Positions 53,926 through 62,093 of a stretch of DNA of 64,000 nucleotides are shown one piece after another. Within the stretch, counting starts at the first letter, position 1, and each line of letters starts with the position of its first letter. This DNA comes from Kitasatospora xanthocidica. Lineage in GTDB: Bacteria; Actinomycetota; Actinomycetes; Streptomycetales; Streptomycetaceae. The position numbers and the translations under genes were made by a program. Where the stretch lies: contig NZ_BNBY01000004.1 in assembly GCF_014656195.1 (NCBI RefSeq), positions 361,790-425,789 on the forward strand, in the 5' to 3' direction. The notes beneath the pieces were generated by a model that had not been told where the DNA came from, did no database searches, and worked only from the letters and a program-made list of their open reading frames with translations.

Positions 53926-54006
53926 GTGAACGAGCGGAGCGAGCGGACGATCAAGGGCAGCGCGTCTCGCGACGTGACTGCCGAGCGGAGCGGGGCGGGC
54001 GCATGA
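53926..54006 (+). CDS. Possible 26-aa leader frame coupled to lipB, made of a dispersed repeat
   Basis: GTG 53926 has AAGGAG 9 nt upstream and encodes [20 protein letters not shown] then RSGAGA. Its TGA (54004-54006) overlaps the lipB ATG by 4 nt (ATGA). The sequence contains GAGCGGAGCGAGCGG-type repeats and looks like a mobile GC-rich element that streptomycetes carry in many leaders. It probably provides the ribosome loading for lipB, which has no spaced Shine-Dalgarno of its own. Confidence 0.4.
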   Translation: MNERSERTIKGSASRDVTAERSGAGA

Positions 54007-54800
54007 GCGAGAACGTGCGTTTTGTTCACCTGGGCATAGGTGAGCGCACCGTGCCCTACCAGGAGGCGTGGCAGGAGCAGCAGCGGCTGCACGCGCTGCG
54101 GGTCGCGGACGAGATCCCCGACACCGTCCTGCTCCTGGAGCACCAGTCCGTGTACACCATGGGCAAGCGCACCAACCCCGCCGACCTGCCGCTGGACGGC
54201 ACCCCGGTGGTCGAGGTCAACCGGGGCGGCGAGATCACCTGGCACGGCCCCGGCCAGCTGGTCGGCTACCCGATCGTCAAGCTGCCGGACCCGATCGACG
54301 TCATCGCCTACGTCCGCCGGCTGGAGGAGGCGCTGATCCGCACCGCCGGCCACTTCGGCATCGACACCGCCCGGGTCGAGGGCCGCAGCGGCGTCTGGGT
54401 GCTGGGCGAGTCCATCCCGGACGCCGTGGTCGACCCGGCCCAGGTGGTGGACATCGGCAAGCTGACCCTGCGGATGGGCCTGCCGCTGGGTATCGACCCG
54501 CGGCTGGCCGGCCCCGAGTACGCGCCCTCCAACGCCGGGCAGCGCGGCGACGACCGCAAGCTCGCCGCGATCGGCGTGCGGGTCGCCCGCGGGGTGACGA
54601 TGCACGGCTTCGCGCTCAACTGCGACCCGGACATGACCTGGTTCGACAAGATCGTGCCGTGCGGGATCCGGGACGCCGGTGTGGCCTCGCTCACCGGCGA
54701 GCTGAAGCGCGGGCTGCCGGTCGCCGAGGCGGCGCCGGTGGTCGAGCGGCACCTGGCGGAGCTCTTCGCCGAGCTGCCCGAACCGGCGCTCAGCCGCTGA
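54003..54800 (+). CDS. lipB: Lipoyl(octanoyl) transferase
   Basis: A 265-aa LipB, which moves octanoyl from acyl carrier protein to the lipoyl domains of E2 and GcvH. Conserved blocks are [44 protein letters not shown] and [11 protein letters not shown], then [20 protein letters not shown] and catalytic C220 in [14 protein letters not shown]. Residues about 140-185 ([19 protein letters not shown] and [15 protein letters not shown]) form an insertion also typical of streptomycete LipB. lipA follows 189 bp downstream, and the substrate E2 is encoded at 38.9 kb. Confidence 0.95.
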   Translation: MSENVRFVHLGIGERTVPYQEAWQEQQRLHALRVADEIPDTVLLLEHQSVYTMGKRTNPADLPLDGTPVVEVNRGGEITWHGPGQLVGYPIVKLPDPIDVIAYVRRLEEALIRTAGHFGIDTARVEGRSGVWVLGESIPDAVVDPAQVVDIGKLTLRMGLPLGIDPRLAGPEYAPSNAGQRGDDRKLAAIGVRVARGVTMHGFALNCDPDMTWFDKIVPCGIRDAGVASLTGELKRGLPVAEAAPVVERHLAELFAELPEPALSR

Positions 54801-54989
54801 TCCGGGCAGCTGGTCCGGGGGCCTCCGGCCGCCGGGCCGGCCTGTACTCCGCCGCAGTGCCCCCGAACCACTGGGAATCTACTGACCGGTAGCCGTGTTG
54901 CCCTGCGATTGCAGGGCGGTAGGCCCGGCGAAGCCCGTACAACCACAGGCGTACCCTGGGGGTACCCCGTCTAGTTCTAGGAGTCGCAC

Positions 54990-55943
54990 GTGTCCGCTGT
55001 CGCGCCCGACGGCAGGAAGCTGCTCCGCCTGGAGGTCCGCAACAGCGAGACCCCCATCGAGCGGAAGCCCGAGTGGATCAAGACCCGCGCGAAGATGGGC
55101 CCGGAGTACAACGCCCTCCAGTCGCTGGTGAAGAAGGAGGGGCTGCACACGGTCTGCCAGGAGGCCGGCTGCCCCAACATCTTCGAGTGCTGGGAGGACC
55201 GCGAGGCGACCTTCCTCATCGGCGGTGACCAGTGCACCCGCCGCTGCGACTTCTGCCAGATCGACACCGGCAAGCCCGCCGAGTTCGACCGCGACGAGCC
55301 CCGCCGGGTCGCCGAGTCCATCGTCACCATGGACCTCAACTACGCCACCATCACCGGCGTCGCCCGCGACGACCTGGAGGACGGCGGCGCCTGGCTGTAC
55401 GCCGAGACCGTGCGCCAGGTGCACGCGATGACCGCCGACCGCGCCACCGGCCGTACCGGCGTCGAGCTGCTCATCCCCGACTTCAACGCGGTGCCGGAGC
55501 AGCTGGCCGAGGTCTTCTCCTCCCGCCCCGAGGTGCTCGCGCACAACGTCGAGACGGTGCCGCGCATCTTCAAGCGGATCCGCCCGGCGTTCCGCTACGA
55601 GCGCTCGCTGGACGTCATCACCCAGGCCCGCGCGGCCGGGCTGGTCACCAAGTCCAACCTGATCCTGGGCATGGGCGAGACCCGCGAGGAGGTCAGCCAG
55701 GCGCTCGCCGACCTGGTCGGCGCCGGCTGCGAGCTCATCACCATCACCCAGTACCTGCGCCCCTCGCTGCGCCACCACCCGGTGGAGCGCTGGGTGAAGC
55801 CGCACGAGTTCGTCGAGCTCCAGCAGGAGGCCGAGGAGCTGGGCTTCGCCGGCGTCATGTCGGGCCCGCTGGTGCGCTCCTCGTACCGGGCCGGCCGGCT
55901 GTACCGGCAGGCGCTGGAGCGGCGCGAGCAGGCGTCGGTCTGA
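54990..55943 (+). CDS. lipA: Lipoyl synthase
   Basis: A 317-aa radical-SAM enzyme that inserts two sulfurs into the octanoyl chain on the lipoyl domain. The auxiliary cluster ligands C56, C61 and C67 lie in [12 protein letters not shown]. The radical-SAM cluster ligands C82, C86 and C89 lie in CTRRCDFC. The C-terminal RSSYRAG carries the conserved Ser. The GTG start at 54990 has AGGAG 6 nt upstream. A small hairpin (CCCTGC-n4-GCAGGG near 54900) lies in the leader. Confidence 0.97.
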   Translation: MSAVAPDGRKLLRLEVRNSETPIERKPEWIKTRAKMGPEYNALQSLVKKEGLHTVCQEAGCPNIFECWEDREATFLIGGDQCTRRCDFCQIDTGKPAEFDRDEPRRVAESIVTMDLNYATITGVARDDLEDGGAWLYAETVRQVHAMTADRATGRTGVELLIPDFNAVPEQLAEVFSSRPEVLAHNVETVPRIFKRIRPAFRYERSLDVITQARAAGLVTKSNLILGMGETREEVSQALADLVGAGCELITITQYLRPSLRHHPVERWVKPHEFVELQQEAEELGFAGVMSGPLVRSSYRAGRLYRQALERREQASV

Positions 55944-56027
55944 CGGTCGCGACCGGGGCGGCCCAGGCGGCCCGTGCAGCCGGGTCGGACGGATCGAGCG
56001 GGTCGGACGGCACGGATTGAGCCATTG

Positions 56028-56055
56028 GAAGGGCGGAGCCGCGGCTCCGCCCTTC
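56028..56055 (+). terminator. Terminator of lipA
   Basis: GAAGGGCGGAGCC and GGCTCCGCCCTTC, a perfect 13-bp stem with a 2-nt centre, followed by TGGTTT, 84 nt after the lipA stop. Confidence 0.85.
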
Positions 56056-56111
56056 TGGTTTCACCACGCTTTGACTGCCTGGTCACGGGCTGGTAACACG
56101 AGGTGGGGACG

Positions 56112-56366
56112 ATGGACGCCCAGTGGGTGTTCGATTCTTCTCAGCCACGAGAGGAGCTGTTCGGCATGGGGATGCGGATCCGGTCGGTGGGGGCGGCGCT
56201 GCGGTTCGCCGAGAGCGTCCTGCTCGCGCCCGGCCAGCAGCACGCGCGCCGCAACGCCTGGGCGGCGGTCTGCGAGGACCGCCGGTACGCGGCGGACCGC
56301 CGGCACGACGCGGTGGCGACGGCCGAGACGACGGGGACGGCGGGGGGCCGGGCCCTCCACCGGTGA
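56112..56366 (+). CDS. Small hypothetical protein (84 aa)
   Basis: MDAQWVFDSSQPREELFGMG, then a helical Arg/Ala-rich core (RSVGAALRFAESVLLAPGQQ, ARRNAWAAVCEDRRYAA) and a polar tail. It has no recognised domain. ATG 56112 has GAGG about 8 nt upstream; a GTG at 56103 also opens the frame. The local GC fits a gene, but no family support can be given from sequence alone. Confidence 0.5.
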   Translation: MDAQWVFDSSQPREELFGMGMRIRSVGAALRFAESVLLAPGQQHARRNAWAAVCEDRRYAADRRHDAVATAETTGTAGGRALHR

Positions 56367-56544
56367 AGGCGGCACCGGCCGACTCGCGCCGGTGCGGCGG
56401 CAGCGACCGCGGCACCACCCTCCGTACCGGGGCGGGTCCACGACGTCGCTGTGCGCGACAGCGTACGGGCACACGGGTCACGGTTCGGGCGAACGGGTAC
56501 CCGGGCTTGGATATCCCGCACCGGTGCCACGTACCATGAGCGTT

Positions 56545-57234
56545 ATGGCGAGGGAAACATCCGAGAACCCCGGACGGCTGAAGCAGATCCGTCTGGCGTA
56601 CACCATGACCAAGAAGGTCGACACCAAGATCGGCCTGATCATCGCCGGCGTCGGCCTGCTGACCTTCGGCGTGTTCCTCGCCATCGGCTTCGCGATCGAC
56701 CACCCTGTCTACCTGGGCATCCTGGGCTTCATCGTGGCCGTGCTGGCCATGGCGATCGTCTTCGGGCGCCGGGCCGAGCGCGCCGCGTTCGGACAGATGG
56801 AGGGGCAGCCGGGCGCTGTGGCCGCGGTGCTGAACAACATCCGGCGCGGCTGGAGCTCTAACACCACCCCGGTCGCGGTCACCCGCAACCAGGACGCGGT
56901 CTACCGCGCGGTGGGCCGGGCCGGCATCGCACTGATCGGCGAAGGCAACCCGAACCGGGTGCGCCAGCTGCTGGCCTCCGAGAAGAAGAAGATGGCCCGG
57001 GTCGTCGGCGACGTGCCGGTGCACGACATCGTGGTGGGCACCGGCGAGGGCGAGGTCCCGCTGAAGAAGCTGCAGATCCACCTGATGCGCCTGCCCCGTG
57101 CCATCACCGCCGCCCAGGTCACCGAGACCAACGACCGCCTGCGCGCGCTGGGCGACCTGCTCTCCAAGGCACCGATCCCCAAGGGCCCGATGCCCAAGGG
57201 CGCCCGGATGCCCAAGGGCGGCCAGGTTCGCTGA
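56545..57234 (+). CDS. DUF4191 membrane protein
   Basis: A 229-aa conserved actinobacterial protein. A basic N terminus (RLKQIRLAYTMTKKVDTK) precedes two membrane helices (GLIIAGVGLLTFGVFLAIGF and VYLGILGFIVAVLAMAIVFG). A soluble C-terminal domain (QMEGQPGAVAAVLNNIRRGW, TPVAVTRNQDAVYRAVGR) ends in a PKGPMPKGARMPKG tail. Its function is unknown. In actinobacteria it is commonly found next to lipA and glnA, as here. The start is ATG 56545 or 56536. Confidence 0.85.
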   Translation: MARETSENPGRLKQIRLAYTMTKKVDTKIGLIIAGVGLLTFGVFLAIGFAIDHPVYLGILGFIVAVLAMAIVFGRRAERAAFGQMEGQPGAVAAVLNNIRRGWSSNTTPVAVTRNQDAVYRAVGRAGIALIGEGNPNRVRQLLASEKKKMARVVGDVPVHDIVVGTGEGEVPLKKLQIHLMRLPRAITAAQVTETNDRLRALGDLLSKAPIPKGPMPKGARMPKGGQVR

Positions 57235-57252
57235 CCCTCCCCCGTCCACACA

Positions 57253-57291
57253 GAACGGCCCCGCCGCGGAAACTCCGCAGCGGGGCCGTTC
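57253..57291 (+). terminator. Terminator between convergent DUF4191 and RDD genes
   Basis: GAACGGCCCCGC and GCGGA pair with TCCGC and GCGGGGCCGTTC with one mismatch and an AAC loop: an 18-bp stem, able to serve both strands. Confidence 0.85.
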
Positions 57292-57395
57292 CGACGTTCA
57301 GCCGGCGGTTCCGGGGGCCGTTTCGGCCGGCAGTCCCGGGGCCCGGACTCAGATCCGTGACCCGGTCAGCTTTCGATCCGCGGCCCGTCCGGCTT

Positions 57396-57863
57396 TCAGA
57401 TCCGGACCTCGACGGTGCCGACCGCCTTGTCGTGCAGGCCGCGGGTGTCGCGGTCCCAGACCAGCGGGGGCACCACCAGGCAGAGCAGCAGGGTGCGCAG
57501 CAGGACCTGCGGGATGGTCGCGCGGCCGCCGTCCAGGCGGATCACCCGGAGGCCGAACAGCCGCTTGCCCACCGTGGTGCCGGTCGTGGAGAGCAGCAGG
57601 GCCGCGACGAGGAAGAACAGCGGGCTGGTCCACAGGTTGGCCTCGGCCTGGTCACCGCGGGCGATCAGCCCGTACGAGACCAGCGCGACGAGCCAGCCGT
57701 CGACGAACAGGGCGCCGATCCGGCGGCCGGGGCCGGCCATCGAGCCGGGGCCCTCCTTGGGCAGTCCGAGGCGCTCGCCGCGGTAGCCGAAGTCGGCGCC
57801 CATCTTCTCGGCGGCCGCCCTGGGGCCGTCGATCCACGATCCCAACGCTTCTCTGGTGTCCAC
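57396..57863 (-). CDS. RDD-family membrane protein
   Basis: A 155-aa protein with a polar N terminus (about 1-45), then the RDD domain: AGPGRRIGALFVDGWLVALVS contains the Arg...Asp signature, a second helix reads SPLFFLVAALLLSTTGTTVG, then KRLFGLRVIRLDGG and a third helix LLRTLLLCLVVPPLVW ending in DRDTRGLHDKAVGTV. The RDD family includes small transporters and proteins of unknown role. It starts at GTG 57863 and is divergent from glnA. It is a regular neighbour of glnA in streptomycetes. Confidence 0.88.
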   Translation of the reverse strand: MDTREALGSWIDGPRAAAEKMGADFGYRGERLGLPKEGPGSMAGPGRRIGALFVDGWLVALVSYGLIARGDQAEANLWTSPLFFLVAALLLSTTGTTVGKRLFGLRVIRLDGGRATIPQVLLRTLLLCLVVPPLVWDRDTRGLHDKAVGTVEVRI

Positions 57864-57970
57864 GAATCCACACTAACCGGGCTGACGGCGCACACCGTCA
57901 CCGGCACCCCTCCGGGCGGGGCGTCGTCCCCGACCGGGTGAATCCGGGGCGCGGGGCGTTCCCAGGGCCC

Positions 57971-57996
57971 CGCCAAGTGGTCCAGACCACTTGGCG
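57971..57996. promoter_or_regulatory. Perfect 26-bp palindrome upstream of glnA and the RDD gene
   Basis: CGCCAAGTGGTC-CA-GACCACTTGGCG: twelve-base perfect arms and a 2-nt centre. It lies 155 bp before glnA and 108 bp before the divergent RDD gene. As DNA it could be an operator for a dimeric regulator; as RNA it would be a strong hairpin. Confidence 0.55.
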
Positions 57997-58066
57997 GAGG
58001 CGCCCCAGGTGGGCGGGGTGATTTGCCCCGTCCCGTACGTCTTTGCCGCCCGGACGGAGGGGGTGG

Positions 58067-58104
58067 TTAACATCTAGGAAACGAGAGGGTCACCGACCGG
58101 AAAC
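58067..58104 (+). promoter_or_regulatory. GlnR-type operator of glnA
   Basis: TTAAC-n6-GAAAC-n6-GTCAC-n6-GAAAC, two complete GlnR half-site pairs with exact 6-nt spacings. The first is preceded by G, giving GTTAAC. This matches the actinomycete GlnR consensus (gTnAC-n6-GaAAC repeated). It ends 46 nt before the glnA start, the expected place for nitrogen control. Confidence 0.85.
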
Positions 58105-58150
58105 GACCCGTTCCTAGGGTGAGCCCCATTCGCAACACCGAGGAGGATGG

Positions 58151-59563
58151 ATGTTCAACAACGCCGCCGAAGTGAAGCAGTTCATCCAGGACAACGACGT
58201 CAAATTCGTCGACGTCCGTTTCTGTGACCTGCCGGGCGTCCTGCAACACTTCTCCGTACCTGCGGCGACCTTCGATCCGTCCGAGATCCTGATGTTCGAC
58301 GGCTCGTCGATCCGCGGTTTCCAGGCCATCCACGAGTCCGACATGGCGCTCGTCCCGGACCTCGCCACGGCCCGGCTCGACCCCTTCCGGGCCGAGAAGC
58401 ACCTCAACATCAACTTCTTCATCCAGGACCCGGTCACCGGCGAGGCCTACAGCCGCGACCCGCGCAACGTCGCCAAGAAGGCCGAGGCCTACCTCGCCTC
58501 CTCCGGCATCGCCGACACCGCGTTCTTCGGGCCCGAGGCCGAGTTCTACGTCTTCGACTCGGTCCGCTTCGACACCAGCGCCAACGCGTCCTTCTACCAC
58601 ATCGACTCGGAGGCCGGCGCCTGGAACAGCGGCGCCGCCGAGGGCGACGCGCGCGGCTACAAGGTCAAGTACAAGGGCGGCTACTTCCCCGTCCCGCCGG
58701 TCGACCACTTCGCCGACCTGCGCGCCGAGATGTCGCTCGAACTCGCCAAGGCCGGGCTGGAGGTCGAGCGCCAGCACCACGAGGTCGGCACGGCCGGCCA
58801 GGCGGAGATCAACTACCGGTTCAACACCCTGCTGCACGCCGCCGACGACCTGATGCTGTTCAAGTACATCATCAAGAACGTCGCCTGGCGCAACGGCAAG
58901 ACCGCCACCTTCATGCCGAAGCCGATCTTCGGCGACAACGGCTCGGGCATGCACGTCCACCAGTCGCTGTGGACCGACGGCTCGCCGCTCTTCTACGACG
59001 AGCAGGGCTACGCCGGACTCTCCGACACCGCCCGCTACTACATCGGCGGCCTGCTGCGGCACGCCCCCTCGCTGCTGGCCTTCACCAACCCCTCGGTGAA
59101 CTCCTACCACCGCCTGGTGCCGGGCTTCGAGGCGCCGGTCAACCTGGTCTACTCGCAGCGCAACCGCTCGGCCGCGATCCGCATCCCGATCACCGGCTCC
59201 AACGCCAAGGCCAAGCGCATCGAGTTCCGCGCACCGGACCCGTCCTCCAACCCGTACCTGGCCTTCTCCGCCATGCTGATGGCCGGCCTCGACGGCATCC
59301 GCAACAAGATCGAGCCGCTGCAGCCGGTCGACAAGGACCTCTACGAGCTGGCCCCCGAGGAGCACGCCAACGTCCCGCAGGTGCCCTCCTCCCTCCCGGC
59401 CGTCCTGGAGGCCCTGGAGGCCGACCACGAGTACCTGCTCGCGGGCAACGTGTTCACCCCGGACCTGATCGAGACCTGGATCGACTTCAAGCGCACCAAC
59501 GAGATCGCCCCGATCGCCCTCCGGCCCCACCCGCACGAGTTCGAGCTCTACTACGACCTATAG
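58151..59563 (+). CDS. glnA: Glutamine synthetase type I
   Basis: A 470-aa GlnA that makes glutamine from glutamate, ammonia and ATP; it is a cytoplasmic dodecamer. Blocks in order: [10 protein letters not shown] (N-terminal beta-grasp), [31 protein letters not shown], the ATP-binding [18 protein letters not shown], the N-V-Y-S-Q-R-N-R-S glutamate loop, and the adenylylation site Tyr398 in [10 protein letters not shown], so activity can be controlled by GlnE. ATG 58151 has GAGGA upstream (GAGGAGG). A GlnR operator lies upstream. Confidence 0.98.
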   Translation: MFNNAAEVKQFIQDNDVKFVDVRFCDLPGVLQHFSVPAATFDPSEILMFDGSSIRGFQAIHESDMALVPDLATARLDPFRAEKHLNINFFIQDPVTGEAYSRDPRNVAKKAEAYLASSGIADTAFFGPEAEFYVFDSVRFDTSANASFYHIDSEAGAWNSGAAEGDARGYKVKYKGGYFPVPPVDHFADLRAEMSLELAKAGLEVERQHHEVGTAGQAEINYRFNTLLHAADDLMLFKYIIKNVAWRNGKTATFMPKPIFGDNGSGMHVHQSLWTDGSPLFYDEQGYAGLSDTARYYIGGLLRHAPSLLAFTNPSVNSYHRLVPGFEAPVNLVYSQRNRSAAIRIPITGSNAKAKRIEFRAPDPSSNPYLAFSAMLMAGLDGIRNKIEPLQPVDKDLYELAPEEHANVPQVPSSLPAVLEALEADHEYLLAGNVFTPDLIETWIDFKRTNEIAPIALRPHPHEFELYYDL

Positions 59564-60009
59564 GACCCCCTCTGACCTGCGGAAACGCGGTTTGATCTCT
59601 CATCGTTTCCGCAGGTCAGGCAGGGTCCTGACCTGCGGAAACGCATGGAGAGGGGTCGGCTGCAGTACCTCTGGGGCTCGCAATGTGAAATGAGTGTGAA
59701 ATGAGCAGGGGTAGATCGAACTCGCGATGATGCCTTCTTGCCCTTGCCAGCACTGGGCAGTACGCCATCTCGCTACTCTCAGTAGCCATCACTCGGGACT
59801 CCCGACTCAACGGGTTCGATCTCTTACCGGCGCTGCGCCCCTCGGGCGAGGTGTCACCCGAGCCCGCCAAGCAGCCGTGCTCGCAGCCATCGGGTTCACC
59901 CAGGTGACCACTGCTGCGCTGCTGACCTCCGCGCTGGCCGGTACCCCGATCAGCCGCCTGCTGGACCGGCACGCTTCGAAGGTGGCGTGAGCCGAAGCGT
60001 TCTAGCAGC
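59564..60009. other. 446-bp region after glnA: repeats then debris
   Basis: The first 80 bp hold three copies of a 16-bp element (listed separately). The rest shows no convincing gene. One forward frame (59727-59990) ends in RARQAAVLAAIGFTQV and LLTSALAGTPISRLLDRHAS, which could be the tail of a decayed protein, but its start and codon pattern are poor. GC is lower than in the core genome, and TGTGAAATGA occurs twice near 59692-59708. This looks like the boundary between core and accessory DNA. Confidence 0.5.
59572..59643. repeat. Three copies of a 16-bp element after glnA (two direct, one inverted)
   Basis: CTGACCTGCGGAAACG at 59572-59587 and 59628-59643; its exact reverse complement at 59604-59619. 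Copy 2 can pair with copy 1 (16-nt loop) or copy 3 (8-nt loop), giving two exclusive 16-bp hairpins. The first hairpin could terminate glnA. The precise third copy is not needed for a terminator. Confidence 0.9.
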
Positions 60010-60423
60010 GTGAGGATGGCCGGATGGTCCAGCCGTGGGCCCAGGACCCGGGCCGTGGACGACCTGGCCGGCGATCTCGAGCAGGGCAGGTGGCCGGAGC
60101 CGACCTGCACGGCCGAGGAGACCGCACTGCACCTGGCGCTGCGCGAGGCGCCGGACTATCTGGACGACATCGAGGTCGGCGAATTCGCCGCGCACCAGGG
60201 TCTGCCGGTCCACCGTGACGACTACGACTTCGGCGGGTGCAGGGACCTATCCTTCCAGGACACCGATGTCCTGATGCTTTACAGCCCGGCGCACGACGGC
60301 ATCGAAGACCCCGGCGGCGATGCCAACCGGCAGTTCGGCATCGGCGACCTGCGTGCGGCGGCCTGGTTCGAGCCGTTCCAGAACGTGACGCCCCGCGACC
60401 CCGGGCGCGGATTCCGCCGCTGA
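60010..60423 (+). CDS. Conserved hypothetical protein (up to 137 aa)
   Basis: The core DDLAGDLEQGRWPEPTCTAE, ETALHLALREAPDYLDDI and FQDTDVLMLYSPAHDGIEDP has the compact acidic look of a small actinobacterial hypothetical that I associate with accessory regions. It has no catalytic motif. The first 15 residues (RMAGWSSRGPRTRA) look unlike the rest. The true start may be GTG 60055 (VDDLAGD), or the 5' end may have been altered by recombination. Its function is unknown. Confidence 0.55.
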   Translation: MRMAGWSSRGPRTRAVDDLAGDLEQGRWPEPTCTAEETALHLALREAPDYLDDIEVGEFAAHQGLPVHRDDYDFGGCRDLSFQDTDVLMLYSPAHDGIEDPGGDANRQFGIGDLRAAAWFEPFQNVTPRDPGRGFRR

Positions 60424-60843
60424 GAGCCGAGAACCGACGGCCAGTCGTCGGCTGGGAGGGAGCGCTGGACGCCTTCCCGGTCGGATCCTTGCCGGGGCGC
60501 CCGTGAGCGTCTCGGGCCGACCGGCTTCCCTCGGCTGTCGTCTGGGGGCGTTCGCCTCGCTCCACTGTTCGTGTGGGAGCCGCAGCGCGGACCGATCGGC
60601 CTGGAGCGTCGGATCACCGGCTTGTGCAGGTCGGGATCGCTGACCGAGTGGTTGGCTCCCTCGCCTTCCCGAGGAGGGGGCGGGAGCGCGTCTCGCGGGC
60701 GGAGTTGGCCTCGCTTGTGCTCGATATCTGCCCAACGGCGGCGTCAGGCACAGATTCGCAACAGTACTGTAGGGAGAGTTGCGATCGTTGCGAACTGTTG
60801 CCACCCTTGCATCAGGGGGAACGATGCCTGGTGGGAGGCACAT
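60424..60843. other. 420-bp intergenic region before the XRE/ImmA gene
   Basis: No gene is supported. A CCGACG-n6-CGTCGG hairpin near 60432-60449 follows the hypothetical gene. The right end carries the repeat-rich operator-like segment listed at 60755-60800. An open frame from 60571 into the XRE gene lacks a start site and has abnormal composition. Confidence 0.5.
60755..60800 (+). promoter_or_regulatory. Repeat-rich operator-like segment before the XRE/ImmA gene
   Basis: TTCGCAAC (60755-60762) is followed by the palindrome ACAGTACTGT (60761-60770). Two tandem 9-mers, GTTGCGATC and GTTGCGAAC (60778-60795), and a further GTTGC come next. TTCGCAAC and GTTGCGAA are inverted copies. Such clustered short repeats 45 to 90 bp before an XRE gene are typical of autoregulatory operators. 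Confidence 0.55.
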
Positions 60844-62079
60844 ATGGAGCACGCACTGACAGGCTTGGAGGCATTGGGTCTCCTTGCACCTACGGAGCCG
60901 GCCCCGATCACTTCCACTGACGCCGAGGTCGGGCGGCGAGTCGAGCGGGCCCGTCGACGCCAGGCACTGACCGGCGAAGGACTGGGCGGGCTCGTAGGGC
61001 TTGCCAAGGACCAGGTCTCGAAGATCGAGACGGGCAAGCGCAAGGTGCACGTCCGGGAACTGCCGAGGTTTGCCGAGGCGCTCGGCGTCACCGTCGGCTA
61101 TCTCCTGGGGCAGGTGTGCCGTCCCACACTGGCGATGGCGCACCGGCTGGCCGGCAACGTGGGGCCCGATGAGGACAGCAACGCAAAGCGCCGCGCTCTG
61201 GAACTGCTGGAGGTCGAGGACATCTTGGCCCAGCGGGCCGAGTGGGTGCCAGCGGCTGGCAGCCGTCCCGGGAAGGACGTACTCAGGTTCGCCCGCGAGG
61301 AGATCCGCACGCCGCCTCGCAATCGGGACGAAGCGCAGCGCCAGGGAAAGAGGCTCGCGGAGTACACGCGCGAGGCGCTGGGGCTCGGATCGCACGAGCT
61401 GGGAGACCTGCCCGGACTCATCGAACGCCACTTCGGCGTCGATGTCGCGCTGTCCCCGTTGGGGACCGACGTGGACGGCCTGTGTGTCCACGGGGACAGT
61501 GTGGCGCTGATCGTGGCGAGCACCGACTTCTCCCAGGGGCACGTCCGCTTCACCCTCGCGCATGAACTCGGACACCATCTCTTCGGCGACCCCAGGGACG
61601 TCATCGACGAGGACGCCCAGGACATGTTCTCCGACAGCCAGCAGGAGCGGCGCGTCAACGCCTTCGCCGGGCACCTGCTGATGCCGGAGGAGGGCATCCG
61701 GGAGACCTTGGGATGGCTCAGCGCCGGACGCGTCACTGAACGCAGCATCGTGGCGCTGATGGAGCAGTTCGGCGTCTCCCTGCCCGCCCTGGTCTACCAG
61801 CTGTGCAAGATGCGTCTGATCACCTTCGACCAAGGAGCGATTCTCCGGAGCATGCACGTGGGAGACCTTGTCGACCGTCACCCGTCCGTCGCTCCGACGC
61901 GGGCCGGAATCACTGCGTTGCGAACCGTCCGGGCGCCCGAGCGGCTCCTGACTACCGCGGCAGAGGCTGCCCGCAAGGAGCAGGTGGGCCTCGGAGTTGT
62001 CGCGACCCTGCTGGAACGCGAGGACGACGAAGCGCTCTGGGATGCGGTGATGGAACCCGATGCCGAGGTGTTCGCCTGA
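60844..62079 (+). CDS. XRE helix-turn-helix plus ImmA/IrrE metallopeptidase
   Basis: A 411-aa protein. An XRE DNA-binding domain covers about 33-95 (EVGRRVERARRRQALTGEGL, LAKDQVSKIETGKRKVHVRE). A helical linker precedes the ImmA/IrrE (COG2856) metallopeptidase domain (about 170-300) with the zinc motif H240-E-L-G-H244 in LAHELGHHLFGD and the downstream ligand E268 in QQERRVNAFAGHLLMP. An extra C-terminal part of about 110 residues follows. This class cleaves repressors or antitoxin-like partners on a signal, as in ICEBs1 ImmA and IrrE. ATG 60844 has GGGAGG 6 nt upstream. The PIN-like gene starts 14 nt after its stop. Confidence 0.9.
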   Translation: MEHALTGLEALGLLAPTEPAPITSTDAEVGRRVERARRRQALTGEGLGGLVGLAKDQVSKIETGKRKVHVRELPRFAEALGVTVGYLLGQVCRPTLAMAHRLAGNVGPDEDSNAKRRALELLEVEDILAQRAEWVPAAGSRPGKDVLRFAREEIRTPPRNRDEAQRQGKRLAEYTREALGLGSHELGDLPGLIERHFGVDVALSPLGTDVDGLCVHGDSVALIVASTDFSQGHVRFTLAHELGHHLFGDPRDVIDEDAQDMFSDSQQERRVNAFAGHLLMPEEGIRETLGWLSAGRVTERSIVALMEQFGVSLPALVYQLCKMRLITFDQGAILRSMHVGDLVDRHPSVAPTRAGITALRTVRAPERLLTTAAEAARKEQVGLGVVATLLEREDDEALWDAVMEPDAEVFA

Positions 62080-62093
62080 GCGGGGGCGGCGCG

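Noticed and set aside
54375..54560. Insertion inside lipB as a novel feature
   Set aside because: The same extra segment, ending in [16 protein letters not shown] sequence, is as far as I recall usual in streptomycete LipB.
59640..59760. tRNA gene or tRNA fragment serving as an integration site after glnA
   Set aside because: No cloverleaf or T-loop sequence (GTTCGAATCC-like) in a proper context could be built on either strand, and no integrase gene is visible.
59727..59990. 87-codon forward frame after glnA as a gene
   Set aside because: No ribosome-binding site, mixed composition, and only the last 45 residues look protein-like. Kept only as possible debris.
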